A stretch of 64,000 nt of DNA, taken from contig OY759215.1 in NCBI GenBank assembly GCA_963662175.1, positions 11,149,079 through 11,213,078 of the forward strand, read 5' to 3'. Origin of the DNA: Aradus depressus. Taxonomy: Eukaryota; Arthropoda; Insecta; Hemiptera; Aradidae. This document shows, one piece after another, positions 32,646-43,503 of this stretch. Position 1 is the first letter of the stretch, and each line of letters begins with the position of its first letter. The position numbers and the translations under genes are program-made. The notes beneath the pieces were generated by a model, which did no database searches, was not told the DNA's origin, and saw only the letters and a program-made list of their open reading frames with translations.

Positions 32646-33187
32646 ATTGACTGTGTACAAGTTATTCGTATTGTGTTGTTCATGATTGATAAGTTTTTTA
32701 TTCACTACAAATTAGTGACATTATCCCCAGATTAATTGAGACCATTCAAAGACTCCAACGGATTGAAAGTTTGAACTATATGTGTTAGGGGTATTCTTTG
32801 AGGTGTATGGAGACTGTCAAGATACAAACGTACAAAGACGTTTGCTTCTAAGGCGTCCCTCGTGTTATTAGCTACAGAAGGCAGGGTCTGGAGAGTTCCT
32901 TTTCGTCAGATCCCTTCAAACTTGACCAAAACTCCTTTGACAAAGCTGATTCTAATCCCAAAGTCGGGGGTTTCAACTGGCCAAGCCCCCTTCTACCTCG
33001 ACCCCGGGCCCCTCCCCTCTCCACAACGTTTCACCTCGTTTACCATCAAAGGGCTACCCCCACTCCTTACCCTCGGGGGATCAGTTTTAGTTTATTCAAT
33101 TTCGCCTTCTCCTACTGAATGTTCCTTCTTGTTTCAACTTTCTTAAGAACAAATAACGCAGTTCTTGAATTATTTACTCACATTTTT
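32646..33187. other. No recognised gene; GC-richer block at 32860-33110
   Basis: The 32860-33110 block has a 94-codon forward frame and a higher GC content than its surroundings. It matches no family I know and no other place in the window. Confidence 0.4.
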
Positions 33188-33335
33188 GTTAGTTATTGTG
33201 ACTCATGTCCAGGATTTAACTATGAGGTCATATCGCCTACTACCACAGCGCTCTTTCGTGGCCCTGGTGAACATAAGTCTGACAATACTATGGGAGTCTA
33301 AAATGTTGTTTAATTACCTAGATTAGTTGTTTTTA
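33188..33335 (-). mobile_element. Rep-A SINE, tail half
   Basis: GTTAGTTATTGTGACTCATG tail through CTGGTGAACATAAGTC; ends before the head and joins Rep-G. Confidence 0.87.
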
Positions 33336-33337
33336 AG

Positions 33338-33585
33338 ACGAAAGTGGACGACAGTCAGTCAGAAAAGTGTTTTAATTGTAGAATCCATTCCCTGGTTTAC
33401 GAACATTTTTTTTCCTTTTGATCAGTTGGCAAAAATCTGTAGAAAAAAAAGTTTAAAACAAAAATGGCCTTGAGTCATTTTGTAGATATCATCGAACTGA
33501 AAATAATGACATATTGTATGTTCACCTATGTCTAATAGAATCGTCGGCATCGTTTGCAGACGATTTGACAACGGGAAAGGTTGAT
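33338..33585 (+). repeat. Rep-G copy
   Basis: GACGAAAGTGGACGACAGTC, TTTTGATCAGTTGGCAAAAA, TTCACCTATGTCTAATAGAA, then GTTTGCAGACGATT. A LINE 3' end follows directly. Confidence 0.78.
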
Positions 33586-33940
33586 TTTTTTTTGATTTTT
33601 TTCTTTTTGGAGGGCATTTCAACCGCGAAGGGTCATGAGTGCCCGGTACAGCGATCTTTATGTCAGGGTCAGGCTCTTCACCAGAGGACCAAGAGGTGTG
33701 AGACGGATAATCCAGGCAGAAACAAGGGGCTCCAGCGAGCGGCGAGGCCAGACCAGGGGACAAAGGGAGGCACGACCAGGCCTCTCTCCGCAGTGGGCCA
33801 TGTAGCAGGCAGTTTGAAGGGAGAACAGCGAGGGCTGATAGAGAGGGTGTGCTCGTTCCTGCAACCGACCACACCCTCTAAACCAGGGACTGCTTCAGTC
33901 CAGAGAGCCCGGCGGCGCCCCCCCCCCCCCCCCCCCCCAA
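33583..33940 (-). mobile_element. LINE 3' UTR, extreme 5' truncation
   Basis: On the reverse strand it starts at a C run, contains the GAGGGTGTG (33843-33851)/CACACCCTC (33870-33878) hairpin and the GGCATTTCAACCGCGA-type block also seen at 13974, and ends in an A run (T run 33583-33604). It holds no ORF2 coding. Forward and reverse ORFs of 150-159 codons across it are artefacts of GC-rich UTR. Confidence 0.85.
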
Positions 33941-34077
33941 GTCCGGACGATAAGTACCAGCACTATACCCCTCATTCCTTCCTGGCCTGTTAAAGAGAGT
34001 AATGACAGCATTTTGTAGTTTAATTTCTTATTTTTTTTTTTTTTCCTAATTATCACTATGTTGTATTTATTATTAGT

Positions 34078-34112
34078 ACTTGACATCGTACAGGCTCAGC
34101 ATCATCGATTGG
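34078..34112 (-). mobile_element. Rep-A SINE, small body fragment
   Basis: ACTTGACATCGTACAGGCTC only. Confidence 0.6.
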
Positions 34113-34195
34113 TTTTGGTGAGAAATAATTAACCTAATTGATTAATTTGAGCTGGAGAAATACATTGTCAGTGATCCACCGACGACTTTTTTTTA
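34112..34195 (+). repeat. Rep-B 3' end
   Basis: TGGTTTTGG, TTGATTAATTTGAGCTGG, GATCCACCGACGACTTTTT. It ends 155 bp before the dpr exon. Confidence 0.72.
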
Positions 34196-34350
34196 TATAT
34201 TTTAAAAATCCTTCGCAACTGTTGCTCTAAAAAAAACTTTAGCTGAGTCTAGAGTGGTTTGGGAGAGGTAGAATTAGACAATATTTATAAGAAATGTATA
34301 TTTTTTTCTTTTCCGGATGTTATAGTAACACGCTGTGTTGTGTGTTTCAG

Positions 34351-34517
34351 TGTCATGTGCTCAGACAGGGCCTGGTAAGGGACAGAACACAGTGGGCAGT
34401 CCTCGGCCTCCCAGACAGGGGCCACATTTCGACAGAACAGCCTCCAAGAACGTCACCGCACTCCTCGGCAAGACTGCCTACCTCAACTGCAAAGTGAAGA
34501 ATCTCGGAAACAAAACG
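34351..34517 (+). CDS. dpr9: Internal exon of a DPR-family Ig-domain receptor (dpr9-like)
   Basis: A 167-bp exon bounded by a pyrimidine-rich acceptor ending TTTCAG (34345-34350) and a donor GTACGC after ACG (34518). Reading enters in phase 1 and leaves in phase 0. It encodes 55 residues: a polar linker, then the start of an Ig domain with VTALLGKTAYLNCKVKNL and the first disulphide cysteine of the B strand. NVT and NKT are N-glycosylation sequons. DPR proteins are insect neuronal surface receptors with two Ig domains that bind DIP partners to specify synapses; in that family the next exon normally begins with the VSWVRHRD-type segment, which is not seen in this window. The KTAYLNCKVKNLGNKT stretch is most like dpr9 as I remember the family; the exact paralogue is inferred. 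No other exon of the gene was found here, so the flanking introns are large and full of repeats. Confidence 0.82.
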
Positions 34518-34814
34518 GTACGCCATATTTTTCTTATTTGACCTGGGTTAACCGTATTATCTTTTACTAGCCTTGTTCTTCTCTTCATACTAAACGAAAC
34601 CGTTTAACTAGATGATCGGAAAAAAGCTTGTTTCATTCAAATCGATCAAGTTGTATTGTGAAATTAAAGCGATTATGTAAGATGAGCATTACATGTGAAT
34701 TCGTTCCTGTCGTGTGAAAGGACAGGCATTTTAGCTCAGTGGTTAAAATTATCTGCCATTCTTAAAATAAGTGTGAGATATGCTCATTCATGCTCAATTT
34801 ATTATTTCGCGCCT
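34518..34814. other. Start of the intron after the dpr exon
   Basis: Ordinary intronic DNA. A TTTTAGCTCAGTGGTTAAAA stretch at 34729-34752 resembles a tRNA D arm but has no matching B box. Confidence 0.5.
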
Positions 34815-36010
34815 CAGAATAGAAACTGTAACACTTTTAGGATATTAACACAAACTATTTGACGACCATAGTCCCTGTAGAATAGTAACACTACCACCTA
34901 ACCACTGATGCCAATCTAAGATAGTAACACAAACAAACCTCTCAACGACTAATGTCCCTGTAGAATAGAAACACAACCACGTAACCACTAATGTCAATAT
35001 AGGATAGTAACACAAACAAACCTCTCAACGACTAATGTCCCTGTAGAATAGTAACACTACCACCTAACCACTGATGCCAATCCAAGATAGTAACACAAAC
35101 AAACCTCTCAACGACTAATGTCCCTGTAGAAACACAACCACGTATAGAAACACAACCACGTAACCACTAATGTCAATCTAGGATAGTAACACAAACAAAC
35201 CAATCAACGACTAAAATCCCTGTACAATGGTAACACAACCACCTAATCTTTGATGCCAATCTAGGATAGTAACACAAACAAACCACTCAACGACTAATAA
35301 ACTCCCTGTGGAATAGTAACACAACCACCTAATCTTTGATACCAATCTAGGATAGTAACACAAACAAACCACTCAACGACTAATAAAGTCCCTGTTGAAT
35401 AGCAACAAAGCCAACTAATCTTTGATGCCAATCTAGGATAGTAACACAACCACCTAATCACCGATGCCAATCTAGGATAGTAACACAACCACCTAATCTC
35501 CGATGCCAATCTAGGATAGTAACACAACCACCTAATCACTGATGCCAATCTAGAATAGCAACACAACCAACTAATCACCGATGCCAATCTAGGATAGTAA
35601 CACATCCACCTAATCACTGATGCCAATCTAGAATAGCAACACAACCACCTAATCACTGATGCCAATCTAGGATAGTAACACAAACAAACCACTCAACGAC
35701 TAATAAAGTCCCTGTTGAATAGCAACAAAGCCACCTAATCTTTGATGCTAATCTAGGATAGTAACACAACCACCTAATCACCGATGCCAATCTAGGATAG
35801 TAACACAACCACCTAATCTCCGATGCCAATCTAGGATAGTAACACAACCACCTAATCACTGATGCCAATCTAGAATAGCAACACAACCAACTAATCACCG
35901 ATGCCAATCTAGGATAGTAACACAACCACCTAATCACTGATGCCAATCTAGAATAGCAACACAACCACCTAATCACTGATGCCAATCTAGGATAGTAACA
36001 GTATAGATAG
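34815..36010. repeat. 39-bp minisatellite with 320-bp higher-order repeat
   Basis: About 29 units of GATAGTAACACAACCACCTA, ATCACCGATGCCAATCTAG with variant units of about 42-45 bp. The block 35351-35670 is repeated almost exactly as 35671-35990. Because 39 is divisible by 3, the reverse strand stays open for long stretches as CYYPRLASVIRWL repeats; this is not evidence of a protein. It lies in the intron downstream of the dpr exon. Confidence 0.95.
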
Positions 36011-36356
36011 TAATCACCGAGTCCACAAAATAAGCTCTCATTACAACCAATGTGTTTGTTTTCCTTCTGATAGTCCGGATCCCACGTCCAATATACGAGT
36101 ATGTCGTAACTCTGGTGAGCAGTAGAGGTGGTTGGGTTAGAGATTGCCCCATTTTGTGATTTGGCCTGCAGCCACAACCTTTCTTTAATTCCGCCCCAGT
36201 CAGACGTAACGAGGTTTCTTGTTGGTACAAACCAGACAAACCTTGCCGAATCTTCCTTCCTTACATTGTATCCCACTCTACTTCCGGAGGCAGGAATAAC
36301 ATATGTACCGGCTCTTTCCTCTAAACTTCCGGTACCTACGCTTCAGTTAAGTTGTT
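36011..36356. other. No recognised feature
   Basis: More balanced composition; frames on both strands are short. Not assigned. Confidence 0.4.
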
Positions 36357-36440
36357 AGTTAATAATAATAATAATAAAGTTTATTTCTATAAGCCATAAC
36401 ATGGTAATAGGATACATCATAAAAATAGATAGATAGATAA
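36357..36440 (+). repeat. Rep-J with (AAT)n
   Basis: (AAT)n at 36361-36377 followed by AAGCCATAACATGGTAATAG, GATACATCAT. Confidence 0.7.
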
Positions 36441-36467
36441 ATGAATTTGCACTAAAGAATACATGTG

Positions 36468-36845
36468 TTCATTCAGAACCGGGTTTTAACGCAACAGCGT
36501 CAACATCAGTGGCACATCTATGACTAAATAAATATAAAATATAAATGATAAAAAGTAATTGGGAAATCTTAAAGCATCAGGGTAGAGATAAAAAATTATA
36601 TAAAAAACTTTCTTGAGCTATGCCAGTAGTCCTTTAGCCTCTACGCTGTATGCGTGGGATAAGCAAATGTTTTACACTACTCTGTACTTTGATGCTTCAA
36701 GATTTGCTAGTTATTTTTCATTATTTATATTTTATATTTATTCAGTCATAGATGTGCCTCTGATGATGAAGCTGTTGCGTTGAAAACCGGTTCTGGTCGC
36801 GAATAAAACAGTGGGAAGACCACGTCTTTCGTTTCTAAAAGAATA
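36468..36845. repeat. Rep-E foldback, most complete pair
   Basis: Arms of about 120 bp: left reversed core at 36478-36520 (CTGATGTTGACGC, TGTT, GCGTTAAAAC), right forward core at 36759-36800 (CTGATGATGAAGCTGTTGCG, TTGAAAACCGG, TTCTGG) followed by AATAAAACAGTGGGAAGAC. Between the arms about 60-90 bp match the upstream part of 55040-55330. Confidence 0.88.
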
Positions 36846-36904
36846 CATGCTTTATGGCAATAAGTGCGGCTCTATAAAATACATATTCTTATGTATAGAA
36901 TAAT

Positions 36905-37470
36905 AAGAGGTGTAGATCAATGGTATGCATGCTTGCTTACTGAGATCAAGATTGCGGGTTCAAAACCCGGCCGAGGCCCTTAGTGTATTCTATCTGGGAG
37001 GTAAAATAAACTTAAACACGCCGTCCTTCGGATGGGACGTAAGCGATGGTCCCGAGCCTGTACTCGTTAAAGACCGTACCCTAGATGAATAAAAATTTAG
37101 AGTCAGCAAAATTTAGACTCCCGCAGTAGAGTCGGGCTCATGTCCACCAGAGTGACGAAAGAGCGCTCTGCTAGTAGGCAATGTGACCTTGACGAATTAC
37201 TGCCGTTGTAATGAATGTATCGGCACAAAATTGATGTGAATTCAAAACCCCATAAGGACGACACTTACTAATTTTCAGCGGAATCGGCTGAAGGGAAGGG
37301 GGAGATTTGAAGTCAAAACCCAATGAGGACCATTTAATATTCAAAATACATACCAATCATAAGTTCACGAAATTTTACGTCGAAGTCCCCGAAGAAGGTT
37401 GAAGAGAGTTTGGCCCAGAGATCTCTTGGGGACCTCGTAGTTAAGTCCGAGCATGAATCACAACTAATTA
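36905..37470 (+). mobile_element. Rep-A SINE interrupted near its tail
   Basis: SINE 36905-37191 (head GGTGTAGATCAATGGTATGC, hairpins, GTAGTAGGCAATGTGACC) and tail 37431-37470 (GACCTCGTAGTTAAGTCCGA). Between them is Rep-B. Only GACCT is repeated at the junctions. Confidence 0.88.
37192..37430 (+). repeat. Rep-B fragment inside a SINE
   Basis: One and a half Rep-B modules (TGAATGTATCGGCACAAAAT, ACCCCATAAGGACGACAC, GAATCGGCTGAAGGGAAG) followed by unassigned sequence. Confidence 0.8.
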
Positions 37471-38144
37471 AAACAAAATTATCTTGAATTGAAGATACTA
37501 ACTTCTTTCAATTGTCGAAGAGGGAGCGAATCAACATCCCCCTGAAGTGAACTCTTGTCCGGCTTTCCCCTCTGACTTTAGGCCACTTCTGGTATTTTCG
37601 GTGTTGTCAGTACCCTTGGCCCCAAATTAGCAGAGTGGGGGTCGGCTTGTATAATAGAAACATACAGAAACTTTGCAGGGAGGCTATGTCTTGTCCGTAA
37701 AGTTTTGCTATCGCGGCTCTCAAAACGGGGTGTGCATACAGCAGTTTGGCTGTCTTGAGATAACACCCTATGAGATAAGTTGAAGGAGGAACACTAGAGC
37801 TAGTTTCTGACCATTCGAACAAATACAAGCGCCCTCTATTCAACAAAACACTAACTTCATTTATCTCTCTGTTGTCTGAGAACCTCCACGGTTTGGTTAC
37901 CTCAGAAAATGGTTAGTATCAGTCTGTCTCAGAAGATAGATAAGACCTCAAGTATTATTTTGTAATAAAGTTTCCTTCGCACAGCAAGTTAAATTAGTCA
38001 AGTGAAGTAAGGAAACTTAACTTTGAACGGTCTCTCACAGACTTTTGATTAGTGACATCATGGAAAATACTGAAGGTACTATAAAACTATAAACCGGCCG
38101 GAATGAAATATAGGAAATTAAACCGTTTTTAAAAAAAATTATAT
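37471..38144. other. Unassigned block with a coding-like reverse frame
   Basis: 37560-37860 is less AT-rich than its surroundings; reverse frame 37607-37846 gives a 79-residue hydrophobic-rich peptide (with YLIGCYLKTAKLLYAH and LRAAIAKLYGQDIASLQ) that looks protein-like, but I do not recognise it and it starts without ATG. Confidence 0.4.
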
Positions 38145-38435
38145 TCAAGGCGAAAGGGGACGACAGTCAGAAAATCTTCATAATCGTAGATTTAGAATTT
38201 CCTGGCTAGCCAGATTTTTTGTTTTAAATTCTAAAAAATGCATTGAATCAAGAACATAATTCGGAAGTGTGGAAAGTCATTAATATTATTGCGAAAAATA
38301 TTGTAATGTGGTCAGATGACAAAAATTGTAGAAAAAAGTTTGAATCAAAAATCGCCGGTTGTCATTTTGTAAATAGCTTTTTCCTGATGTGATGAATGAT
38401 ATATTGCACGTTCACCTATGTTATATACTACTATG
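38145..38435 (+). repeat. Rep-G copy
   Basis: Most complete plus-strand copy: GGACGACAGTCAGAAAAT, TTGAATCAAGAAC, GTGGTCAGATGACAAAAAT, AAAATCGCCGG, GTTCACCTATGT. Confidence 0.8.
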
Positions 38436-38447
38436 CTTCCCTGTTCG

Positions 38448-38662
38448 TTACTGTGGGAGTCCTAAATTGTTGCCTACCCACGTTTAGTTATTTAAGGTAG
38501 GGGGTTTTTAGCGAGTACCCGATATTACACAGGCTCGGGACCATCGCTTAATGTCCCATCTGATGGACGCCTTTCAGGTAAAAAACCTAAGGGCCTCTGC
38601 CGGGTCGCGAACCTACGATCTTGAGCTCGGTAGGCAATCACGCTACCTCTGAACGCTCTCTA
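38448..38662 (-). mobile_element. Rep-A SINE, tail missing
   Basis: Body from TACTGTGGGAGTCCTAAATT to a decayed head CGCTACCTCTGAACGCTCTC. Confidence 0.87.
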
Positions 38663-39365
38663 GCCGATAGTAACTATTTCTTAAGGAAGAGGTTTGCTTC
38701 AAGGTAATTCACCATAATTTTCTGGATGAAAGGACCAGGACCCTGACAAAATGATTCAATACTCCAATCATACAACGGCTGAAATTTTCACCTCCATTTG
38801 TAGTCTGATTTTCACGACGGTTTCTTTTTTAGAGGTAACATTGCCACATTTTAGCTAGAAATAACAAAACGCGGGCGGGGGGGGGGGGGGGGGGGGGGGG
38901 GATACCTGGAGGAAGGAGAAACATAGTAAGCAATAGAAATAAATTGGTGGCCGTAAAAACAGATTAGAGACATAATACAGAAGAAGGGTTGGTGGAATGC
39001 TAAGGAAGAGTAATTTAAAAAGGTAACCTAGAAAAGGAACTGGTCTGGAATGAGAGGGCCTGAAGAGGTCTGAGGTCTCCTGGCACTGCAGTAGACTTAA
39101 TTAACAGTAAATATAGGAACCAATCCTAACCTAGGCTATAACAGTTGCTACTGGAACTTACCTCAATACAGCAACCACAGCTAACAACTCCAATCTTGTC
39201 TTTTAGCAAAATGGACTCAAATATCAGCTTTGTTGCATTGAAATGGATTAGTTAATAGACACCCGTAATAATTGGTTATATTTATTTCCGAAACATGTAA
39301 CGGCAAATCGACAGGTTATACAATTTTGTACATCAAATTAACTTATATAAATTATATACATCAAC
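38663..39365. other. No gene; G25 run
   Basis: Contains a G run at 38877-38901; rest unassigned. Confidence 0.5.
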
Positions 39366-39620
39366 CTTGCCTACTGAGCTCAAGATTGCAGGTTCGAAAC
39401 CTATCGAGGCTCTTAGGTTTTAGTGTGGGAGATGAAAACTGCCTTCGGTTAGGACGTCAAAGACTCCTACCCTTGGTGAATAAACCCGGGTACTCAAAAT
39501 TTATGATGCCCACATTTGAGTTGGGGTCATGTTCACTAAAGCGACGAAAGGGAGCTCTGGTAGTAGGCGATATGACCTCGTAGTTAAAGCCCGGGCTTGA
39601 GTCACAATAACTAACTAAAT
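39366..39620 (+). mobile_element. Rep-A SINE, 5' end shortened
   Basis: Begins at CTTGCCTACTGAGCTCAAGA with an intact B box GGTTCGAAACC and runs to CACAATAACTAACTA. Confidence 0.9.
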
Positions 39621-40176
39621 CTAATTATTTTCATGTGCTAAAACGAATTTAAAACAAAAATAACAAATGCTATTAAATAAATCCTATTATATATTGTAAA
39701 CGATTATATCTACCTACGCTCAGATATTATGCATCGGGGCACCACCCTGGTCGCTTGGCTCACTAGCTCTGCCTGGGATCTAGACTTTCGATGCCCAACC
39801 ACCCTCGCTTTTTTCTTTGCGACTGTACTAAAGAATCCAATTTTTTTTTTTTGCCTACGGAAAGCTTATGTTTTTTGGTTTTGTATTTTTTGCGGTTTTT
39901 AATTTATTGTTGGTTTAATTGCGAGTTTATATTAGCTATTATTATTCATATATATTAATTATGCAGATAGGGGTGGCAGCGAATTTTTGTTAAATATGCC
40001 CCTCAACATCGGAAAAGTAACGTTTTAATTATTTGAAAAAAATAAATAAATACAAAATTTTTTTTAACACCATTCTCATCAAAACTTTGGTTAGACTTTT
40101 TATTTGGATTTTTTCAGAATCTCATTGAGGATCCTAATATGTAGTACTTAACTAAAAAAAAAATTAAAACTACTAT
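39621..40176. other. No recognised feature
   Basis: A mixed block at 39735-39830 could not be assigned; rest AT-rich. Confidence 0.4.
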
Positions 40177-40308
40177 AGTTAGTAATTGTGAACCATGCCC
40201 GGGCTTTAACTATTAAATTTCTAAATTTTCCATACCCTAAGATTTTTTTCACCTCCTAGATAAAAAAAAAACACGGATCTCGGCCGGGTTTCGAACCCGC
40301 GATATAAC
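40177..40308 (-). mobile_element. Rep-A SINE with large body deletion
   Basis: Tail GTTAGTAATTGTGAACCATG joined to TTTTTCACCTCCTAGATAAA hairpin and head with TTTCGAACCCGCGAT. Confidence 0.87.
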
Positions 40309-41011
40309 TAAAACTACTATATGTTCAAGGTAACAAAACATAATTAATTATTATAAAATACTCATACCATTCAGGAATTGAAAGTTTTGTAAGAAACATC
40401 TGATGAAATAAGACTTGATGTGTACTTAGTTTGACGTTACAGTGGGGCTCTCCCCTCTACCCAGGCCACTGCCCAAGTTCATGTGAAAGCAAATCACAAG
40501 TAGCCATGACGTGATCAGTTAAGGATTCGGTCTCGGAATTATAGCTGTCCCTTGTAGCTATCCCTGGTAGCTATCCCTAAAGCTAAACGTGAAAATAAAA
40601 TTATTGTTATAAAAATATTTTCTATTATTTTTAATTAATGTAAAATGAAATGAGATATTAAAGAAAATAATTTAGATTGTGGGGCATTTACTTCAAAATT
40701 ATTGGTTTGGATATTAATCGATTCTCTTCTAAATGATAAATGACACCCCTCCACAGGTCTCTATAGGCCTCCTTTATATTAAAATAATTAATATTTCAGG
40801 TCTGTTTATTATTTTTGCTATTTAGTACACCTACAGTAACCTGAATCTGTCACCTCGAATAATGAACTAACCTTGAACCGCCTGCGATCGATCTCTTTGT
40901 GTTTATTTCACTGCTATTTCCAAAATTATATAAATTTGTTCATTAAAAACCATAGAGCAGAAATAACAAGTATTGTAATAATCTGTTGACCCTATATTAT
41001 CATTTATATGA
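40309..41011. other. No gene; short triplication
   Basis: GTAGCTATCCCT occurs three times in slight variants at 40553-40583; otherwise nothing recognised. Confidence 0.45.
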
Positions 41012-41175
41012 CAATGGCTGATGTAATGAGAAGTTATTAATTCACCGGTTGTAGAGCCCCACCAAGAATTAATCAATTAACCGTTTGAGCTAAAACTCTA
41101 TATTTGACTTACTTAGTGGCTTTTGAATTCTCATACTATATTTTGTGTCGATACATTCATTACATTGGCGTAAAA
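41012..41175 (-). repeat. Rep-F tail joined to Rep-B 3' end
   Basis: ACAATGGCTGATGTAATGAG resembles the outer part of the Rep-F arm at 12725; then AAGAATTAATCAATTAACCG and GAATTCTCATACTATATTTT of reversed Rep-B. Confidence 0.6.
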
Positions 41176-41344
41176 GTATAATTTTACGTGATATCGATTT
41201 TTGCTCAAAAACTACTTTCACAACCTCCAGAACATGATTAAAAAATCTGGTTAAAAATTGCGGTCAACTTTTCTGTTTAAAATTTTCATATTTTGGGGGA
41301 CATAAGAATGGACCAAAAGTAGGTAAAAATATAATTCAATCTCA

Positions 41345-41610
41345 CCTATTGTTTAAGCGTCTGCAAATGATGCCGACGATTCTATTGAACATAGGTGAAC
41401 GTATAAATTGTCATTCTCTTCAGGGCGAAACTATCTACAAAATGATTATTACCTGCAATTTTTGATCTATGTAAACATTTGTTCTAGGATTTTTGTCATC
41501 TGACCACTTAAAAAAAATATTCACAACAATAATAATGATTTTCCGCACTCAATCTTTGTGGCCAGGAAATGGATTCTACGATTGACTTTCGTCTTAACCC
41601 GTAAGGAACT
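41345..41610 (-). repeat. Rep-G copy
   Basis: Reverse-strand copy: GATGCCGACGATTCTATTG, ACATAGGTGAACGTA, TTTTTGTCATCTGACCAC, CCAGGAAATGGATTCTACG. Confidence 0.8.
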
Positions 41611-41734
41611 ACAATTAACCTTTGATTTTCAATTTAATTTGTAGACCTAAAATAGTCAGATGAAAAAGAATATTTTAATTTAATAATGAATTGGATTATT
41701 TTGTGGAACGAAACTTAAGGTGCCTGTTGTTCTG

Positions 41735-42010
41735 TTAGTTGGTTATTATGACTCATGTTCGGACTTACGGTTGTATATGGACGATGTATCGCCTACTACC
41801 AGAGCGCTCTTTCATCTCTCTGGTGGACATACATAAACCCGACTCTACTGTGGAAGTACTAAATTTTTATTCACCTAGGGCAGGGGTCTTTAACGAGTAC
41901 CTGACATCGTACAGGCTCGGGACCATCGCTCAACGTCCCATCCGAAGGACAGCGTGCTTAAGTTTATTTTACCTCCCAGATAACGGATTTCGAACTGTAG
42001 TTCTGAGTAA
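41735..42010 (-). mobile_element. Rep-A SINE, head decayed
   Basis: GTTGGTTATTATGACTCATG tail, intact CATCGTACAGGCTCGGGACC, TCCCAGATAACGGATTTCGAA ends it. A 110-codon forward ORF over it is antisense to the SINE. Confidence 0.9.
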
Positions 42011-42889
42011 GGGGGTGGGAGGGAATCGTTGGGGGAAATTAACCTGTTATTTAATTTCACGGTGCCTTTGAATGTGGAAATTCGAGTTAATGTAAGCGTT
42101 AAATAATACGGTACTCATTAGGCAACTACAAAAAGATCAGTTAGCCATTACCGGATTAATTAATTTATAACGAAGTATTTTCAGATAGATTTTGTAATAA
42201 ACCGTATATAATCTGTCAAACATGAACAATAAGTTCAATTTTATGTCATGGCCCTTACATAATTACTTAATTGCACTCAATAATAAATAAGCTATTTTTT
42301 TTTTCTTTCGTGCCATTTATTTGAATATTATAATATGGTAGAGCTTTGATATGTCTGGGTATTTGAGATTGGATCTACTACTGTAAGATGGGTTAGGGAC
42401 GATAAGCGAAGATTCTTGGCCGATGGCCGGTCCCAGTCCCTGTGCAATGCGAAAATGGTGAAGTGCTTAACCTCACAGTAGATTTCTTATATATCAAAAA
42501 GACAGAAAAATGCTCTGCAGATCAGATAGTTATCGTATATTTCGAAAAAAAAAAAAAAAAACATTTTCGCCCAAAATACCGTAAAAAATTGAGAATTCAT
42601 AATTTCAGATTATTGCCCTTTTGGTAGAGCGTAAAAAGATGATTAATTTGATATATTACAAATTATTGTACCTCTGCAAAATATGGAGTTATCGCCCAAA
42701 AACCCTCCGGAAACCTACAGTAAACTGTAGTGAATCATAGATGGTGTTAGTGGGGACAGAAGATATTGTCGAATTTCGGATGTTACTCTCACCAATAGTC
42801 AACTTTTGCGCCCCCAGGCGTTTTCAATTTCAAAAAGAAATTTCAAACCCCCCATTTTTACTTCACCTTACTGAGCATCTCTCCCCACT
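42011..42889. other. No recognised gene
   Basis: AT-rich with an A16 run at 42545; a block around 42390-42470 (GATAAGCGAAGATTCTTGG) is vaguely SINE-like but not convincing. Confidence 0.4.
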
Positions 42890-42975
42890 TTAGACAGGGT
42901 GAAAAGTCGTCGGAGTATCACCGGCTATGTACTTCCCCAGAACGAATTAATCAATAATTAACTTATTAATTGAGT
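42890..42975 (-). repeat. Rep-B 3' end
   Basis: GTCGTCGGAGTATCACCGG, TACTTCCCCAGAACGAATTA, ATCAATAATTAA: the terminal block reversed. Confidence 0.7.
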
Positions 42976-43239
42976 ATATGGGCGCTGTAAAAGCTGCACT
43001 ACTTCTCTCACGTGACGTAGCATTCATTTACTTATCCATTTTAATATATGTGTTTTACTCTGACTGACTGGAGTATAGACATGATCCTCTGGAGTGGTCT
43101 GTGGTTTGACACCCTCTGCCGCTTCCATTAATCTGAGTGACTTCCCATGGCTAACAGGTATTTCATGTTGGACAACAGTCCAATTGACACATCATGAAAA
43201 TAGGATAGCGGCCGTGAGGCCATTCTACTCATCATCATG

Positions 43240-43375
43240 TTTTAGTCGATTTAGTTTTCAAAAGGGATTATATCCATAAAACTGTGGCAAATATGTCTTA
43301 CATAGCGGCTCCTGTATCGTTTAATTCATTACATCTGCAGTTATTTGGATTTTTGTGTTAAGCCCCCCTCTGAGC
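43240..43375 (-). repeat. Rep-B module, reversed
   Basis: TTTAATTCATTACATCTGCA, GTTATTTGGATTTTTGTGTT, AAGCCCCCCTCTGA. Confidence 0.65.
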
Positions 43376-43470
43376 GAGTCCGACTGATAGTCCGTTTTGC
43401 CCACCCAGTTTTAACTAAAGTAGGTTTTTTTTTCACCTCCCATATAAAAAACTGCTAAGGGCCTCGGGAA
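43376..43470 (-). mobile_element. Rep-A SINE, body fragment
   Basis: TTTTTTTTTCACCTCCCATA, TAAAAAACTGCTAAGGGCCT; the post-head hairpin in its T/A-run version. Confidence 0.7.
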
Positions 43471-43503
43471 TATATATATATTATATATTTATATAAATAT
43501 ATT

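Noticed and set aside
33422..33993. ORFs of 150 and 159 codons on opposite strands
   Set aside because: They cross Rep-G, a LINE 3' UTR and homopolymers; composition artefacts.
34727..34760. tRNA-like D arm (TTTTAGCTCAGTGGTTAAAA)
   Set aside because: No B box or acceptor stem within the needed distance.
34815..36010. CRISPR-like array of 39-bp units
   Set aside because: Units are contiguous tandem repeats without unique spacers, in a eukaryotic intron.
35294..36276. Reverse ORFs of 132 and 207 codons
   Set aside because: They are 13-residue translations of the 39-bp minisatellite, whose period is divisible by three.
41739..42071. 110-codon forward ORF
   Set aside because: Runs antisense through a Rep-A SINE.
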